Source of the DNA: Scandinavium sp002470465 | GTDB lineage: Bacteria; Pseudomonadota; Gammaproteobacteria; Enterobacterales; Enterobacteriaceae | Direction of reading: 5' to 3' | DNA: 64,000 bases | Assembly (NCBI RefSeq): GCF_040750395.1 | Contig: NZ_JBFLVD010000037.1 | Location: 1 to 64,000, forward strand | In this document: in pieces, positions 17,048-26,697 of the stretch | Position numbering within the stretch: the first letter of the stretch is position 1 | Layout of the letters: every line of letters begins with the position of its first letter | Notes under the pieces: model-generated | The model's input: the letters and a program-made list of their open reading frames with translations, nothing else | Told to the model about the DNA's origin: nothing | Database searches by the model: none | Translations under genes and position numbers: made by a program

Positions 17048-18043
17048 TCAATCGGTCAGATAACGTTTCAAACGGAAGTAGCGGCGGCCAAGACGCCAGC
17101 GCAACCGCGGGCTTTTCGCACTCTTCCAGATCAGTTTCCAGATCCCGCGATCGAAGAATTCCCGCACGATCGTCGCTTTTTTACGTGGATCTTTCATATT
17201 GTCGAACGTATGAATAATCCCCAACCCCTCTTTGGCTATCTGCCAGTGGCAAGCCGCGATGCCTTTCACCTGTTCGGGATAACGCTGGTTGATGGCATCG
17301 AGCATCTCCAGAATTTTCATATAGTGGCGGGCAGAGCGGATCAGCGTCTCGTCAGTGTCCGGCATATGGGATACGGATGCCGAGTGGATGTAGTAATCGT
17401 AATACTGCTCGCTCGTATACTGCACGCGTTCAGCGGCCAGCAGCACTTCTGTCGTCCAGGGAATGTCCTGATGACGCAGGCCCGGCTCGAAATGGAAGTT
17501 ATGCTGTCGAATAAAGTCATGGCGATACAGGTTCAGCCAGGTGACGTGCAGGAACTTACGTGAATCCAGCGCCTGCTTAAGCCACGTCGGGCCGCTCAGA
17601 ACACCGGTGGACTGCAATTTTTCCGGCGGGAAAATCGGACGGATTGGTTTTTTGTCATTTTCCCAGACGTAGTTTCCGTTGCAGGTCACCACATCCAGCT
17701 GGTTTTTTAACGCCAGGTCCAGCAGATGCTGATACATACCCGGCTTGAAGAAATCGTCGATATCCGGGAAAGAGAGATATTGCCCTGTTGCCACGGCAAG
17801 TCCGGTATTGCGGGCAACAGATACCCCCTGGTTTTCCTGCTCGAGTACCTGGATTTGTGGCAGCTGCCCGCGCCATTTCTCGACGATGAGCATTGAGCCG
17901 TCGGTGGAACCGTCATTAACTATGATCACTTCCATGCTCTCAATGTTTTGTGCAGCGAGGCAGGAGAAGAACTGATCTAAAAATTTTTCGCCGTTATAGA
18001 CGGCGACAACCACGCTAAGCAGTGGTGAGGTCGGGTGTTGCAT
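17048..18043 (-). CDS. Family 2 glycosyltransferase of the LPS core
   Basis: The 331-residue protein has a GT-A fold: VVVAVYNGEKFLDQF near residue 12, VIIVNDGSTDGS near 38, and the DXD-like SFPDIDDF near 92. The acceptor half has RHQDIPWTTEVL near 190. It is the last gene of the waaQ-wabG-wabH run. It probably adds a core sugar, but donor and linkage cannot be read from sequence. Genes at this position vary between Klebsiella and Enterobacter core types. Confidence 0.8.
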   Translation of the reverse strand: MQHPTSPLLSVVVAVYNGEKFLDQFFSCLAAQNIESMEVIIVNDGSTDGSMLIVEKWRGQLPQIQVLEQENQGVSVARNTGLAVATGQYLSFPDIDDFFKPGMYQHLLDLALKNQLDVVTCNGNYVWENDKKPIRPIFPPEKLQSTGVLSGPTWLKQALDSRKFLHVTWLNLYRHDFIRQHNFHFEPGLRHQDIPWTTEVLLAAERVQYTSEQYYDYYIHSASVSHMPDTDETLIRSARHYMKILEMLDAINQRYPEQVKGIAACHWQIAKEGLGIIHTFDNMKDPRKKATIVREFFDRGIWKLIWKSAKSPRLRWRLGRRYFRLKRYLTD

Positions 18044-18054
18044 ACAATACCTGA

Positions 18055-19158
18055 TTACTGTTTAGTGCCCGCAAGCGCAATATATTGACGGCAGATAGCC
18101 TCAATCCCGTAGGCAGAAATGGTGGTGTTATCGATAGCAGGTGGATTTTGCCAGATGTCCCACATGGTTTTTGCCAGGCCATCATCGTTCATTTCGCTCA
18201 GACCGCGGGCAAGCTCACCATTGAGAATTTCGGACGGCCCACCGGGACAACGCGTGCTCACGGGTGGCGTCTGGCAAATAATCGCTTCAACCAGCACGTT
18301 ACCGAACCCTTCACAATCCGAGCTCAACACCAGCTGCCGGGCATTTTTGATCCACGGATAGGGGTTAGGTACAAAGGAGCGGAACTGCGTTTTGTCAGCA
18401 ATGCCTAACGTTTTTGCCAGCGCTTTTAGTTGCTCAATATGCTTCTGACTGCCGTTCCCCATCATGATTAGCTGACCCGGAATACCACTTTTAGCGAAGG
18501 CACACAGCAGGCGGTCATGGCGCTTATGCTCATGGAAACGACCGACATGGATGACGTATTCCTGTCCCTCGAACGCAAAAGGTTCAGCGGCAAGCTGCTG
18601 GATATGTGCAATATCAAAGGGGTTATGGATAACCGCATCCCGCTTAAGAGTGATGCGCAGATTTTGGGTCAGATCATGAAGTACGGCGTTAGATACCGCT
18701 ACAACCTGCGCGTTTTCATAGACCCTGCGTATTTTGGTTCGCTTAAACCAACGTGACGGGGCACGGCGATGGCGAAGGTAAGCAAACGAGAACATGCCAT
18801 GAACGCAGTACCAGATTTTATCGCGGCTAATGACGCGGGTACGCGCGACGATGCGATCCGTTTTATGCAGGTGGGAGAAAACGATATCAAACGGCCCCTT
18901 TTCCTGCGCTTTAATGATGGCTTCGTCCAACAAGCGAGCGCGGCGCCACAGTTCCGTCACCTTCCGCCAGGGTTTTTTACAGTTATCCTGAACGACCTGA
19001 TAGTCGATGCCTTCCGGAATGGCGTAGTCACACACTTTGCGCAAGGAGAACAGTGATACCTGATGACCCATTTCTACCAGTCCACGCGACAACGTCAGCA
19101 CTGTTTTTTCAGCACCTCCGCCGGGTAAACCGTCAATAACCATAAGGATGCGCATCAT
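18055..19158 (-). CDS. wabH: Family 4 glycosyltransferase, WabH-like
   Basis: The 367-residue GT4 enzyme has GLPGGGAEKTV near residue 11, a VGRFHEHKRHDRL donor-site segment near 212 and the E-x7-E type motif SDCEGFGNVLVEA near 280. Its first base overlaps the wabG stop region (19158). In Klebsiella WabH adds GlcNAc to the outer-core GalA. The name rests on position between a wabG-like gene and waaA and on overall resemblance, so the exact sugar is uncertain. Confidence 0.6.
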   Translation of the reverse strand: MMRILMVIDGLPGGGAEKTVLTLSRGLVEMGHQVSLFSLRKVCDYAIPEGIDYQVVQDNCKKPWRKVTELWRRARLLDEAIIKAQEKGPFDIVFSHLHKTDRIVARTRVISRDKIWYCVHGMFSFAYLRHRRAPSRWFKRTKIRRVYENAQVVAVSNAVLHDLTQNLRITLKRDAVIHNPFDIAHIQQLAAEPFAFEGQEYVIHVGRFHEHKRHDRLLCAFAKSGIPGQLIMMGNGSQKHIEQLKALAKTLGIADKTQFRSFVPNPYPWIKNARQLVLSSDCEGFGNVLVEAIICQTPPVSTRCPGGPSEILNGELARGLSEMNDDGLAKTMWDIWQNPPAIDNTTISAYGIEAICRQYIALAGTKQ

Positions 19159-20285
19159 TAATCCAGTAAAGTTTGATAAAGCGTAATGAGCTGACTTGAG
19201 AGCCGCTCCGGCGTTGCATCCATGACTTTATGGCGAGCAGCCATGCCCATTTTGTTATCGTAGTTCTGCACCGGTATTGCCATCACGGCGTCCCGTAGCC
19301 GGGCGATATCCAGCGCATCACAGACAAAACCGTTTGTTCCTTGCTCAATAAATTCAGCCCCACCGCAGGTGCGTGAGGTAATGACAGGCAACCCGCAGGC
19401 CATCGCTTCCAGAATGACATTCGGAAACGGATCGTACAGGGTTGGCAACAGTAAACCGTCTGCCGCCTGATAAAACGGCAATGTCTCTTTTTGCATACCG
19501 CAAAAGCGAACGCGATCTTCACACCCAACGGAACGAGCCAGCGCATGATAGTGCTTTTCCGCCTTGTCCTGACCGACGACAATCAGATAACGATCGGTGC
19601 CGGCAATGACGTTAATCGCAGCCGCCAACCCTTTACGTTCAAATCCTGACCCCACAAAACAGAACGCCACGGCGTTCTCGGGAATAGCCAGTTTTTCACG
19701 TAACGCAAATTTTTGCACGCTGTCTGCCGGAACGAAGCGGCTGGAATCTATAGAATTATAAATCACGTGGATTTTTTTTGCGTCTACGCCAAAATCTTCG
19801 ATAATTTCCTGCTTCACCATCTCCGCATTACAAATGACGGCTTTCAGCTCTGGCGCCTGATACATGGCCCTTTCTGCACCCATCACGTAGCGATGATAGC
19901 GATCGAGCATCAGCATTTTCCCGCGCCAGGCGGGTAAGATGCGCTGACGCTGCAGTAACCAGCGGCGATGAACGCCATCCCCTGCGCGATAAATATCGCA
20001 ACCCGGAATTCGCTCATGGCTTTGCACAATATCAAACTGTTCGGCCTGCCAGAGTTTACGCGCCGCCTGGGCAAAACCGCGCTCGCGGCTGATGCGGCCC
20101 CATTTCTGCGGGTTACAAATGTGAATATGCCAGTCGTCCTGCTTTTCGCCCTGCCACTGGCGAGTGATGACGTTGAGCTCCAGATCCTGATTGCTGAGCG
20201 CGCTCAGCGCACGGGAGACGAAACGCTCGGCGCCGCCGTCAGGGCGATATTTTTGCCGGACAATGGCCAGGCGATGTTTTTTCAT
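19158..20285 (-). CDS. wabG: LPS core glycosyltransferase WabG/WaaG-like
   Basis: From the ATG at 20285 the product starts MKKHRLAIVRQKYRPDGGAERF, the hallmark of the WaaG/WabG GT4 group. The start overlaps the waaQ stop by four bases (ATGA). Donor-site features are VGSGFERKGL near 193 and the DPFPNVILEAMACGLP motif near 277. In Klebsiella-type cores WabG adds GalA to heptose II; in E. coli WaaG adds glucose. The surrounding waaE/wabN-type genes favour WabG. Confidence 0.75.
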   Translation of the reverse strand: MKKHRLAIVRQKYRPDGGAERFVSRALSALSNQDLELNVITRQWQGEKQDDWHIHICNPQKWGRISRERGFAQAARKLWQAEQFDIVQSHERIPGCDIYRAGDGVHRRWLLQRQRILPAWRGKMLMLDRYHRYVMGAERAMYQAPELKAVICNAEMVKQEIIEDFGVDAKKIHVIYNSIDSSRFVPADSVQKFALREKLAIPENAVAFCFVGSGFERKGLAAAINVIAGTDRYLIVVGQDKAEKHYHALARSVGCEDRVRFCGMQKETLPFYQAADGLLLPTLYDPFPNVILEAMACGLPVITSRTCGGAEFIEQGTNGFVCDALDIARLRDAVMAIPVQNYDNKMGMAARHKVMDATPERLSSQLITLYQTLLD

Positions 20286-21352
20286 GACAGGCATTTCCTT
20301 GCAGCGGCCACCACGCGTTCGACCGGAATGGCATTCAGATAGCGCTCTTTGGTGTTGGTATCCACCGCATCAGGATCCGGAAGTGGACCGTACTCGCCAG
20401 CCCAGATCACCTCTCCGTTCACCTGCCACGGGCTCCAGAAGGTGATTTTTGAAGGGCCAAAAAGCGCCACGCACGGCGTCTGCAATGCGGCAGCCATATG
20501 CATTGGCACAGAATCTACACCAATAAAAAGCGCAGCGTGGTCAATAAGCGCAGCCAATTGACGAAGCGTTAACTGCCCGGCCAGCGACACGACGCCTTCC
20601 TGAGGACAGGCCGCAAGAATGGTGTCGATCATTGCAAGCTCTTTTTTGTCCGGGCCGGAAGTCAGCACAATCGTATGCCCATCCTGCTGGAGCGCAGTGA
20701 GGGTTTGCGCCATTTTGCCTTCATCCCAGCATTTGAAGAACCAGCGGGAGGTAGGCTGTACCACAACAAACCTCTCAGTCACGCCTTTTTCGAGCAGCTT
20801 GCCGGAAACGGTTTGCCAGTCTTCCGGTTCATAACCCATAGCGACCGAACTGACAGGAGAGATGCCCAGCGGAGCAAGAATCGAGAGATTTTGCTCAACG
20901 GTATGCATCTGATTATACCCGTTTACGGACGCAAGAGCAGTGTGACAACGCCGCCAGAACCAGCCCCGGCGCTTATTAAAATCGAAGCCAATACGCACTG
21001 GCGCACCAGTAAAACGAGTGATGATGGCACTTCGCCATTGATCAGCAAGGTTAAGAACCAGTTGATAACGCTGGTTACGCAACATCGTCAGCAACTGCCA
21101 CTCTTTTTGCAAATGCCCGCGGGTACCCAGCTTTTTCCATTTGCGGTCAATACCGTAGATCTGATGAATATCGGGGTGCGCAGCCAGCATATCCCTCGTT
21201 TCCTCATACAGCAGGACATCGATTTGCGCATCGGGCCAGCGCTGACGCAGAGAGTGGATCACCGGAGTAGTCAGGAGCATGTCGCCATGATGACGTAATT
21301 TAATCAAAAGAATGCGTAAACCGGGTGCGTTAAGTGAGTTATTCATCATCAT
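20282..21352 (-). CDS. waaQ: LPS heptosyltransferase III WaaQ
   Basis: The 356-residue GT9 protein has the heptosyltransferase signature RILLIKLRHHGDMLLTTPV near residue 13. It also has the TSRWFFKCW region near 205 and the ADP-heptose site VDSVPMHMAAALQTP near 280. It adds the branch heptose III to heptose II. It opens a minus-strand operon with wabG, wabH and a GT2 gene, divergent from the deacetylase gene over 150 bp. No clear ops/JUMPstart element was found upstream. Confidence 0.93.
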   Translation of the reverse strand: MMMNNSLNAPGLRILLIKLRHHGDMLLTTPVIHSLRQRWPDAQIDVLLYEETRDMLAAHPDIHQIYGIDRKWKKLGTRGHLQKEWQLLTMLRNQRYQLVLNLADQWRSAIITRFTGAPVRIGFDFNKRRGWFWRRCHTALASVNGYNQMHTVEQNLSILAPLGISPVSSVAMGYEPEDWQTVSGKLLEKGVTERFVVVQPTSRWFFKCWDEGKMAQTLTALQQDGHTIVLTSGPDKKELAMIDTILAACPQEGVVSLAGQLTLRQLAALIDHAALFIGVDSVPMHMAAALQTPCVALFGPSKITFWSPWQVNGEVIWAGEYGPLPDPDAVDTNTKERYLNAIPVERVVAAARKCLS

Positions 21353-21502
21353 CTTATTGGGAGCGTATTGCCTGCAATTCTAATAGACATGATGCGCAGT
21401 TGCATCCTTTCTCAGCAATGTCAGCTTTTTCCTGGCAACTGTTTACTCTATGAGATGAGAGTGCGTAACATAGCCCTAACCCTCATTCACCATGGGATCA
21501 TC

Positions 21503-22468
21503 ATGACCAAACCTGCTTTTATCATCACCATCGATACTGAAGGCGACAACCTTTGGCAAAACCATCGGGAAATTAAAACTGAAAATGCCCGATACCTGCC
21601 GCGCTTCCAGGCCCTGTGTGAAAAATACGGTTTCAAGCCGGTCTGGTTGACGAACTATGAGATGGCGGTCGATCCGGTTTATATCGAGTTTGCCAAAGAG
21701 GTAATTGCCCGCGGCCAGGGGGAAGTCGGGATGCACCTGCACGCCTGGAACAGCCCGCCGGAGTATGATTTGACAGGCGATGACTGGCGCTGGCAGCCCT
21801 ATCTGATTGAATATCCGGATACGGTACTGCGCGAAAAAGTGCTTTTTATGACCAATCTGCTTGAGAAAACCTTCCAGACGAAAATGCTCAGCCACCGCGC
21901 CGGTCGCTGGGCATTCGACAGCCGCTACGCCAAATTGCTGATCGAGCTTGGTTATCAGGTCGATTGCTCAGTGACACCGCGGGTAAACTGGCGCAACGCA
22001 AAGGGAGCACCGCAGGGCAAGGGCGGAACGGATTATCAGCACTTCCCGGACAGCGCCTGGTTTATGGACACAGAAGCTATCCATCAGCCGGGAAACAGTC
22101 CGCTGCTGGAAGTGCCGATGAGCATCCAGTACAAACATCCCGGCTGGCTGAATAGCGTGAAGCAAGGTTACGACCGTCTGCGTGGCAAATATCGCTCTCC
22201 TTCCGTCAACTGGCTGCGCCCTGCGGGCGGCAATGCGGATGAGATGATCAAGGTGGCAGAGAAATGCCTGGCTCAGGGAAACGATTATGTCGAATTTATG
22301 CTGCACTCATCAGAATTTATGCCCGGCGGCAGCCCGACGTTTAAAGACGAAGCGGCAATTGAAGGGCTGTATCAGGATCTGGAGACGCTCTTCGCCTGGC
22401 TTGCGCAGCGGACACAGGGAATGACTTTGGCGGAGTTTTATCAGGTGAAAAATCAAAACGCCGGATGA
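21503..22468 (+). CDS. wabN: Polysaccharide deacetylase family protein, WabN-like
   Basis: From the ATG at 21503 the product is 321 residues and starts MTKPAFIITIDTEGDN, with the catalytic Asp of the deacetylase family and DTEGD near 11-15. A GMHLHAW metal-binding His pair lies near 80 and a SHRAGRW segment near 132. In Klebsiella WabN removes the acetyl group from the core GlcNAc so that GlcN remains. It is the only plus-strand gene inside the cluster, convergent with waaL. The longer frame from 21368 runs over the divergent promoter and is rejected. Confidence 0.7.
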   Translation: MTKPAFIITIDTEGDNLWQNHREIKTENARYLPRFQALCEKYGFKPVWLTNYEMAVDPVYIEFAKEVIARGQGEVGMHLHAWNSPPEYDLTGDDWRWQPYLIEYPDTVLREKVLFMTNLLEKTFQTKMLSHRAGRWAFDSRYAKLLIELGYQVDCSVTPRVNWRNAKGAPQGKGGTDYQHFPDSAWFMDTEAIHQPGNSPLLEVPMSIQYKHPGWLNSVKQGYDRLRGKYRSPSVNWLRPAGGNADEMIKVAEKCLAQGNDYVEFMLHSSEFMPGGSPTFKDEAAIEGLYQDLETLFAWLAQRTQGMTLAEFYQVKNQNAG

Positions 22469-22485
22469 CCGGCGCCTGGAGAGTA

Positions 22486-23700
22486 TCAATTCTCGGGCAA
22501 TAGCCGTCGTGAAAGAGACGGGCATAGCGCAAAAATGGTCACGTAGAAGATCACCGCTTCAGAGCTAAGCAGCAGCACATCAGTGAGCCCGTACAACAGC
22601 AGGAACAACGTCGCAATCAGCAACAGGCCATTGTCCTTCCTGATGGCCTGAGCAATGAGTGCAACAAAGAAGAAGAGGGTCAGTACAACGCCCGGAATCC
22701 CCTGCAGAGAGTATTTTTCCACTATCTCGTTGTGTAGATGAATGTCTATATATTGCATTGACGTTTTAAGATGTGGATGTGATTCAATATACTTCCCTGT
22801 CCACTGTTTGCGGCTTTCCATGGATTGACCTAATGGATGAGCGGCACCGTTTGCTATACCTACCGTCCACATTGAGAATCTTGCGCCCAGAGAGGTATTA
22901 TCGTTTCCCCACTGAAAATCAGAGATCTCGGCAGTAGTCTGATTCAGTTTCGGTTCGATATAAGGCTTGTAGCCTAACGCAACAATAATCGCAACGATGC
23001 AAAGGAATATGCATGAGAATTTAACGTGTATTTTCTTGAAATGATAAAGCGTCAGTACGGCAGCGATAAAAATGTACAGGCCCATGGCAGCCCGGGTACC
23101 GGTCATTAAAATAATGACATAAGAGAGCAGGATGACAGCGCCCGCAAGGGTATAAGCAGCAAGCGTTTTACGAAGATACAACCCATAAATAAAAGCCATT
23201 GACAGCACGGAATAAACATACGCTGAAACCGTTGCACGGTTAATTGCCATTTCAACGCGGCCCATGCCCTGTGTGCTTTGCCATATGGCATAGAGCGTTG
23301 CCAAAATGAAGCCAATTCCCGTTGCATACACGAACCCTATCTTAAATTTATCCTGTGGGATGTATGCTTTAAATCGATCCAGATAAAAAATGAGGAAGCT
23401 GCCAAGAATGAGTTTTTTACTTGCACCAAAATAATTGCTGAAAGTGTTAATCCCCTCGTTGTGATACTCCCACGCAAAATACCAGGCCAAATTCAATAGT
23501 CCGATTAACAACACGGGTAATGCGATGCTGAAAAGGCGAAGGTCCACCTTTTTGTATTCCAGCATCAGACCAATGATGCTGCCGTAGACAGCAATATAAA
23601 AGAACTCACGCTGCTTACCAGAGCTTACCAGTACCAACGCTACCGAAATCAGTGTCAGCAGCAGAGTAAGCTGATACAGACGAAACCTTACTTTTTCCAT
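22486..23700 (-). CDS. waaL: O-antigen ligase
   Basis: The 404-residue membrane protein has about ten or more hydrophobic segments and the large periplasmic loop expected of WaaL, including HPLGQS near 287 and DIHLHNEIVEKYSLQG near 322, with the conserved His. It joins undecaprenyl-linked O-antigen to the lipid A core on the periplasmic face. The start overlaps the preceding GT2 gene by 13 bp. Base composition is more AT-rich than waaA or hldD, as usual for this variable gene. Confidence 0.88.
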   Translation of the reverse strand: MEKVRFRLYQLTLLLTLISVALVLVSSGKQREFFYIAVYGSIIGLMLEYKKVDLRLFSIALPVLLIGLLNLAWYFAWEYHNEGINTFSNYFGASKKLILGSFLIFYLDRFKAYIPQDKFKIGFVYATGIGFILATLYAIWQSTQGMGRVEMAINRATVSAYVYSVLSMAFIYGLYLRKTLAAYTLAGAVILLSYVIILMTGTRAAMGLYIFIAAVLTLYHFKKIHVKFSCIFLCIVAIIVALGYKPYIEPKLNQTTAEISDFQWGNDNTSLGARFSMWTVGIANGAAHPLGQSMESRKQWTGKYIESHPHLKTSMQYIDIHLHNEIVEKYSLQGIPGVVLTLFFFVALIAQAIRKDNGLLLIATLFLLLYGLTDVLLLSSEAVIFYVTIFALCPSLSRRLLPEN

Positions 23701-24596
23701 AATGCCTTGATAGCCCTTTTTTTATAGCTAAAGCGAACGTCTTTCGCAAAGAAAAAACGCCATGAATATAACCCATCAATCCTCTGTTTCACTGTCTCAA
23801 GCTGTAAAGAAGTGAGTCGCTGTTTATGATTGGTATAAATATCAAGCCAGTGGCAGTTGATAAGGGGTTTAAAGATGGCAGGAAAAACGGATTCCATGCT
23901 GAGCGTGCAATCTACCAGAAGCGTTATCTTCTCTGCATCCAGCGCATTTGAAAGACTGCCTTGCCTCTTGATGTAGTAGTAATGACCGTCTCGTTGGAAA
24001 AAGATTTTACTGGCTTTGCTGAGCATCGTCGGGAAGACGGCAAAATCTTCGTAACAGCTCATGGGAGGAATGGCTTTTTTCTGATAAAGATCGCGATGGA
24101 TAAACTGGCCAATCAAATGGGCCTGAAAATCCTTATGAATTAAAAAACGTCGAATGGCTTCGTGCGATGTCAGGCTGATGGGAGAGAATCCCTGCCACTC
24201 GGATGTTATTTTTGCCATATCGCGAATTTCCAGCAAATGCGTCAATAACATATCGGGCTGATGCTGGCGTAAAAAACCAACAGCGTCTCTCAGGCTACCG
24301 GGTTTAAGCAAATCATCGCTGTCCAGCATGGTGATGTACTGGCCCTTTGCCAATGAAACAGCATGGTTTCTGACCTGGCCTACATTTCGCCAGGCAACTT
24401 CTGCGGTGACAGCTCCCGGAAGTCGTGACGACCACGCCTCAATAATGCTCTGCGTCTCATCGTCAGAAGCGTCGTTCAAAATGATAACTTCGACATCGAC
24501 AAATGCAGAATCAACGGCTAAAACCAGACTCTCCAGCGTCGCAGGAAGGGTAAGGGCTGCATTATGGGCCGCAATAATGACGCTGAGAAAGGTCAC
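23688..24596 (-). CDS. Family 2 glycosyltransferase in the LPS core locus
   Basis: The 302-residue protein has IIAAHNAALTLPATL near residue 8, VIILNDASDDETQ near 38 and the metal site MLDSDDLL near 91. It lies between a GT9 gene and waaL, overlapping waaL. It probably adds an outer-core residue, perhaps the one needed for ligation. The sugar cannot be told. Its composition is AT-rich relative to the heptosyltransferases, which points to a strain-variable gene. Confidence 0.78.
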   Translation of the reverse strand: MTFLSVIIAAHNAALTLPATLESLVLAVDSAFVDVEVIILNDASDDETQSIIEAWSSRLPGAVTAEVAWRNVGQVRNHAVSLAKGQYITMLDSDDLLKPGSLRDAVGFLRQHQPDMLLTHLLEIRDMAKITSEWQGFSPISLTSHEAIRRFLIHKDFQAHLIGQFIHRDLYQKKAIPPMSCYEDFAVFPTMLSKASKIFFQRDGHYYYIKRQGSLSNALDAEKITLLVDCTLSMESVFPAIFKPLINCHWLDIYTNHKQRLTSLQLETVKQRIDGLYSWRFFFAKDVRFSYKKRAIKALWKK

Positions 24597-24600
24597 CTGA

Positions 24601-25707
24601 TCAGATTCCGGAAATCAAAGAGTTAGAAATTTTAACAGCCTGCGGCAGACTGGAAACGAACTGGAAAAGCCGTGATTTTTCTTCCTCGCCGATGGCAAAC
24701 AGCTCTTCGCGTGTTTTATCAAAGTAATACCGCGTCTCAAACACATACGAACAGATGTTTTCATCTTTGCCGATCAGCAACGTTTCGCCCAGCGGGCGCT
24801 GCTCGCGGTAGCAGCACGGGCCATATAGCAGAACAACAGGAACGTTAACCGCATCGGCAACGTAAACGTTGCCCGAGTCAGAGGCAATATAACAATCCAT
24901 TCTTGAGATAGCCCACGGCACGTCTTCAAGAGGAAGCTGCCCGAGGAGGCTGGTGATATTGGGCTGTTCACCGATCGTCCGATAGAGCTCGTCCAGCCAG
25001 GGCTGTTCGTTCTCGGTGCCAAAAATATAGTAATGGCAGGGCAAAATGCTCAGGGTGTCAAAGATACGCTGCCAGATAGCAGGAGGAATGGTTTTAGCTT
25101 TATTCCCGGCGGAAATACTGAGGCCGATGCGAATCACGCCTTCTTTGTCCAGGCTTACAGGCCACGTTTGCGGGCGATACAGCGGATATGTGGCATGTTT
25201 TGGCGCATCCTGCCAGCTCAATGAGCGATCGGCCAGCTGCAAATAATTGGTGACAGACAGCGTTTGTTTCCCGTGCTCAACGACGCCATCCGCCGCCATG
25301 TAGAAAATGGCGTGATACCAGCGGCGCGTGTAAATACTTAAGAACTGCTTGTTTTTGGCGTTGCAGACGGCAGCAAAAAATAAATTCGTGCTGTTAGGCT
25401 GCAGCAAATACACGTTGTCGTAGCGATTCATAATCTGCCAGGCAAAGCTGAGTTTGGCGAACACGTTGCGCTTCATTTTACCGATGAGATAGATCGTCCC
25501 GATGGTATCGTCGCGGCTAGCCAGCGGCTCCACGGCCCGGCTAATCAGCACATCGCTCTTCTTCAGGTGGCTGAGCAAAGGTGTGGCATTGACGAAATCG
25601 CCAATCTTTGCCGTCTGGATGACAAGGTTTTTACCCGTCTCTTTGCGAAACAGCTTTCCCAGCAGCTTTACCGGAAGAAAGAGGATAAACAAAAGCACAT
25701 AGCTCAT
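24601..25707 (-). CDS. Family 9 (heptosyltransferase-like) glycosyltransferase
   Basis: The 368-residue product has a short hydrophobic N-terminus, then NLVIQTAKIGDFVNATPLL near residue 28, the degenerate GT9 signature. The ADP-heptose-type site ASDSGNVYVADAVNVPVVLLYGP lies near 277. It ends four bases before the following GT2 gene and starts three bases after waaC. This makes it a fourth GT9 enzyme in the locus besides WaaC, WaaF and WaaQ. It may add a further heptose to the outer core. Confidence 0.75.
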   Translation of the reverse strand: MSYVLLFILFLPVKLLGKLFRKETGKNLVIQTAKIGDFVNATPLLSHLKKSDVLISRAVEPLASRDDTIGTIYLIGKMKRNVFAKLSFAWQIMNRYDNVYLLQPNSTNLFFAAVCNAKNKQFLSIYTRRWYHAIFYMAADGVVEHGKQTLSVTNYLQLADRSLSWQDAPKHATYPLYRPQTWPVSLDKEGVIRIGLSISAGNKAKTIPPAIWQRIFDTLSILPCHYYIFGTENEQPWLDELYRTIGEQPNITSLLGQLPLEDVPWAISRMDCYIASDSGNVYVADAVNVPVVLLYGPCCYREQRPLGETLLIGKDENICSYVFETRYYFDKTREELFAIGEEEKSRLFQFVSSLPQAVKISNSLISGI

Positions 25708-25710
25708 TGA

Positions 25711-26694
25711 CTACGTTTCCTTGCCCGTACGTTGCAGGTTTCGCTGTAAGGCGTTAAAAATCGCATCGGCCGTGATATCTCCCATCTTGCCCGTTGGGCT
25801 GACATATTGTTGTTGATTTTTACCGTAGCCGCCAATCAAACCCGGGTCTGTCGGGCCAAAGAGCGTAATGTTGGGGCGGTCTAAAGCGGCTGTCAAATGG
25901 CTCAGTCCCGTATCGACGGAGACAACGGCCTGCGCACCGGCTAGCTCAGCGGCAACCTCAGCAAGCGTGAGTTTTGGTAGCACCTGCACATGGCTCAGGC
26001 CTGCGGCAATCCGCTCGGCACGCTCACGCTCATGGCTGGCTCCCCACGGCAGTTTAATCTGGAATCCGCTGGCTTGCATTAGTTGAACAAGCTCACGCCA
26101 GTGCGTTTCGGGCCAGTGCTTATCATCGCGGGTGGTGGCATGCAGAAATATCACATACGGAGCCGCAGTTTGTTCCTGTAAATGCTGAAAATGCTGCGCA
26201 ATCGCATAATCACCCTGCGTCTCAGGCTTTAGATAACCCAAGCTTTTGGCAAACAGTTCACGCGTGCGTTCAACAGCGTGCTGCTGCTTTTCGATGTGGT
26301 GGCGACGATGATAGAACAGGCTCGCCAGCGGTTCGCGGGCGCTGGACCAGTCCATACCGTGCTTAACGCCGCGCGCCAGGCGCGTGACCAGCGCGGCGCT
26401 TTTCACCAGGCCCTGAGCGTCGATGATGGCGTCGTATTTTTGCGCCTGCACCTTCTGGCGAAACGCCTGACGTTCGGCTTTCACCGGCGCGGAGAACCAC
26501 GCTTTACGCCAGCGGCGAATCGCCACGGGAATGACATTGTCTACCGCTGAGTGCCAGGAAGGGATTTGCGCAAAGCCTTCCTCCACCGCCCAGTCAAAAC
26601 GAATGCCCGGAATGGCCTGAACGGCATCGGTCAGCGCAGGCAGGGTGTGGAGCACATCGCCCATCGAGGACGTTTTCACGATCAGCACTCGCAT
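25711..26694 (-). CDS. waaC: LPS heptosyltransferase I
   Basis: The 327-residue GT9 protein starts MRVLIVKTSSMGDVLHTLPAL and has VVSVDTGLSHLTAALDRPNITLFGPT near 253. It transfers the first L-glycero-D-manno-heptose to Kdo. It lies three bases after waaF in the conserved hldD-waaF-waaC order. Confidence 0.97.
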   Translation of the reverse strand: MRVLIVKTSSMGDVLHTLPALTDAVQAIPGIRFDWAVEEGFAQIPSWHSAVDNVIPVAIRRWRKAWFSAPVKAERQAFRQKVQAQKYDAIIDAQGLVKSAALVTRLARGVKHGMDWSSAREPLASLFYHRRHHIEKQQHAVERTRELFAKSLGYLKPETQGDYAIAQHFQHLQEQTAAPYVIFLHATTRDDKHWPETHWRELVQLMQASGFQIKLPWGASHERERAERIAAGLSHVQVLPKLTLAEVAAELAGAQAVVSVDTGLSHLTAALDRPNITLFGPTDPGLIGGYGKNQQQYVSPTGKMGDITADAIFNALQRNLQRTGKET

Positions 26695-26697
26695 CCG

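Noticed and set aside
21353..21502. ops/JUMPstart element between waaQ and wabN
   Set aside because: No GGCGGTAG core was found on either strand.
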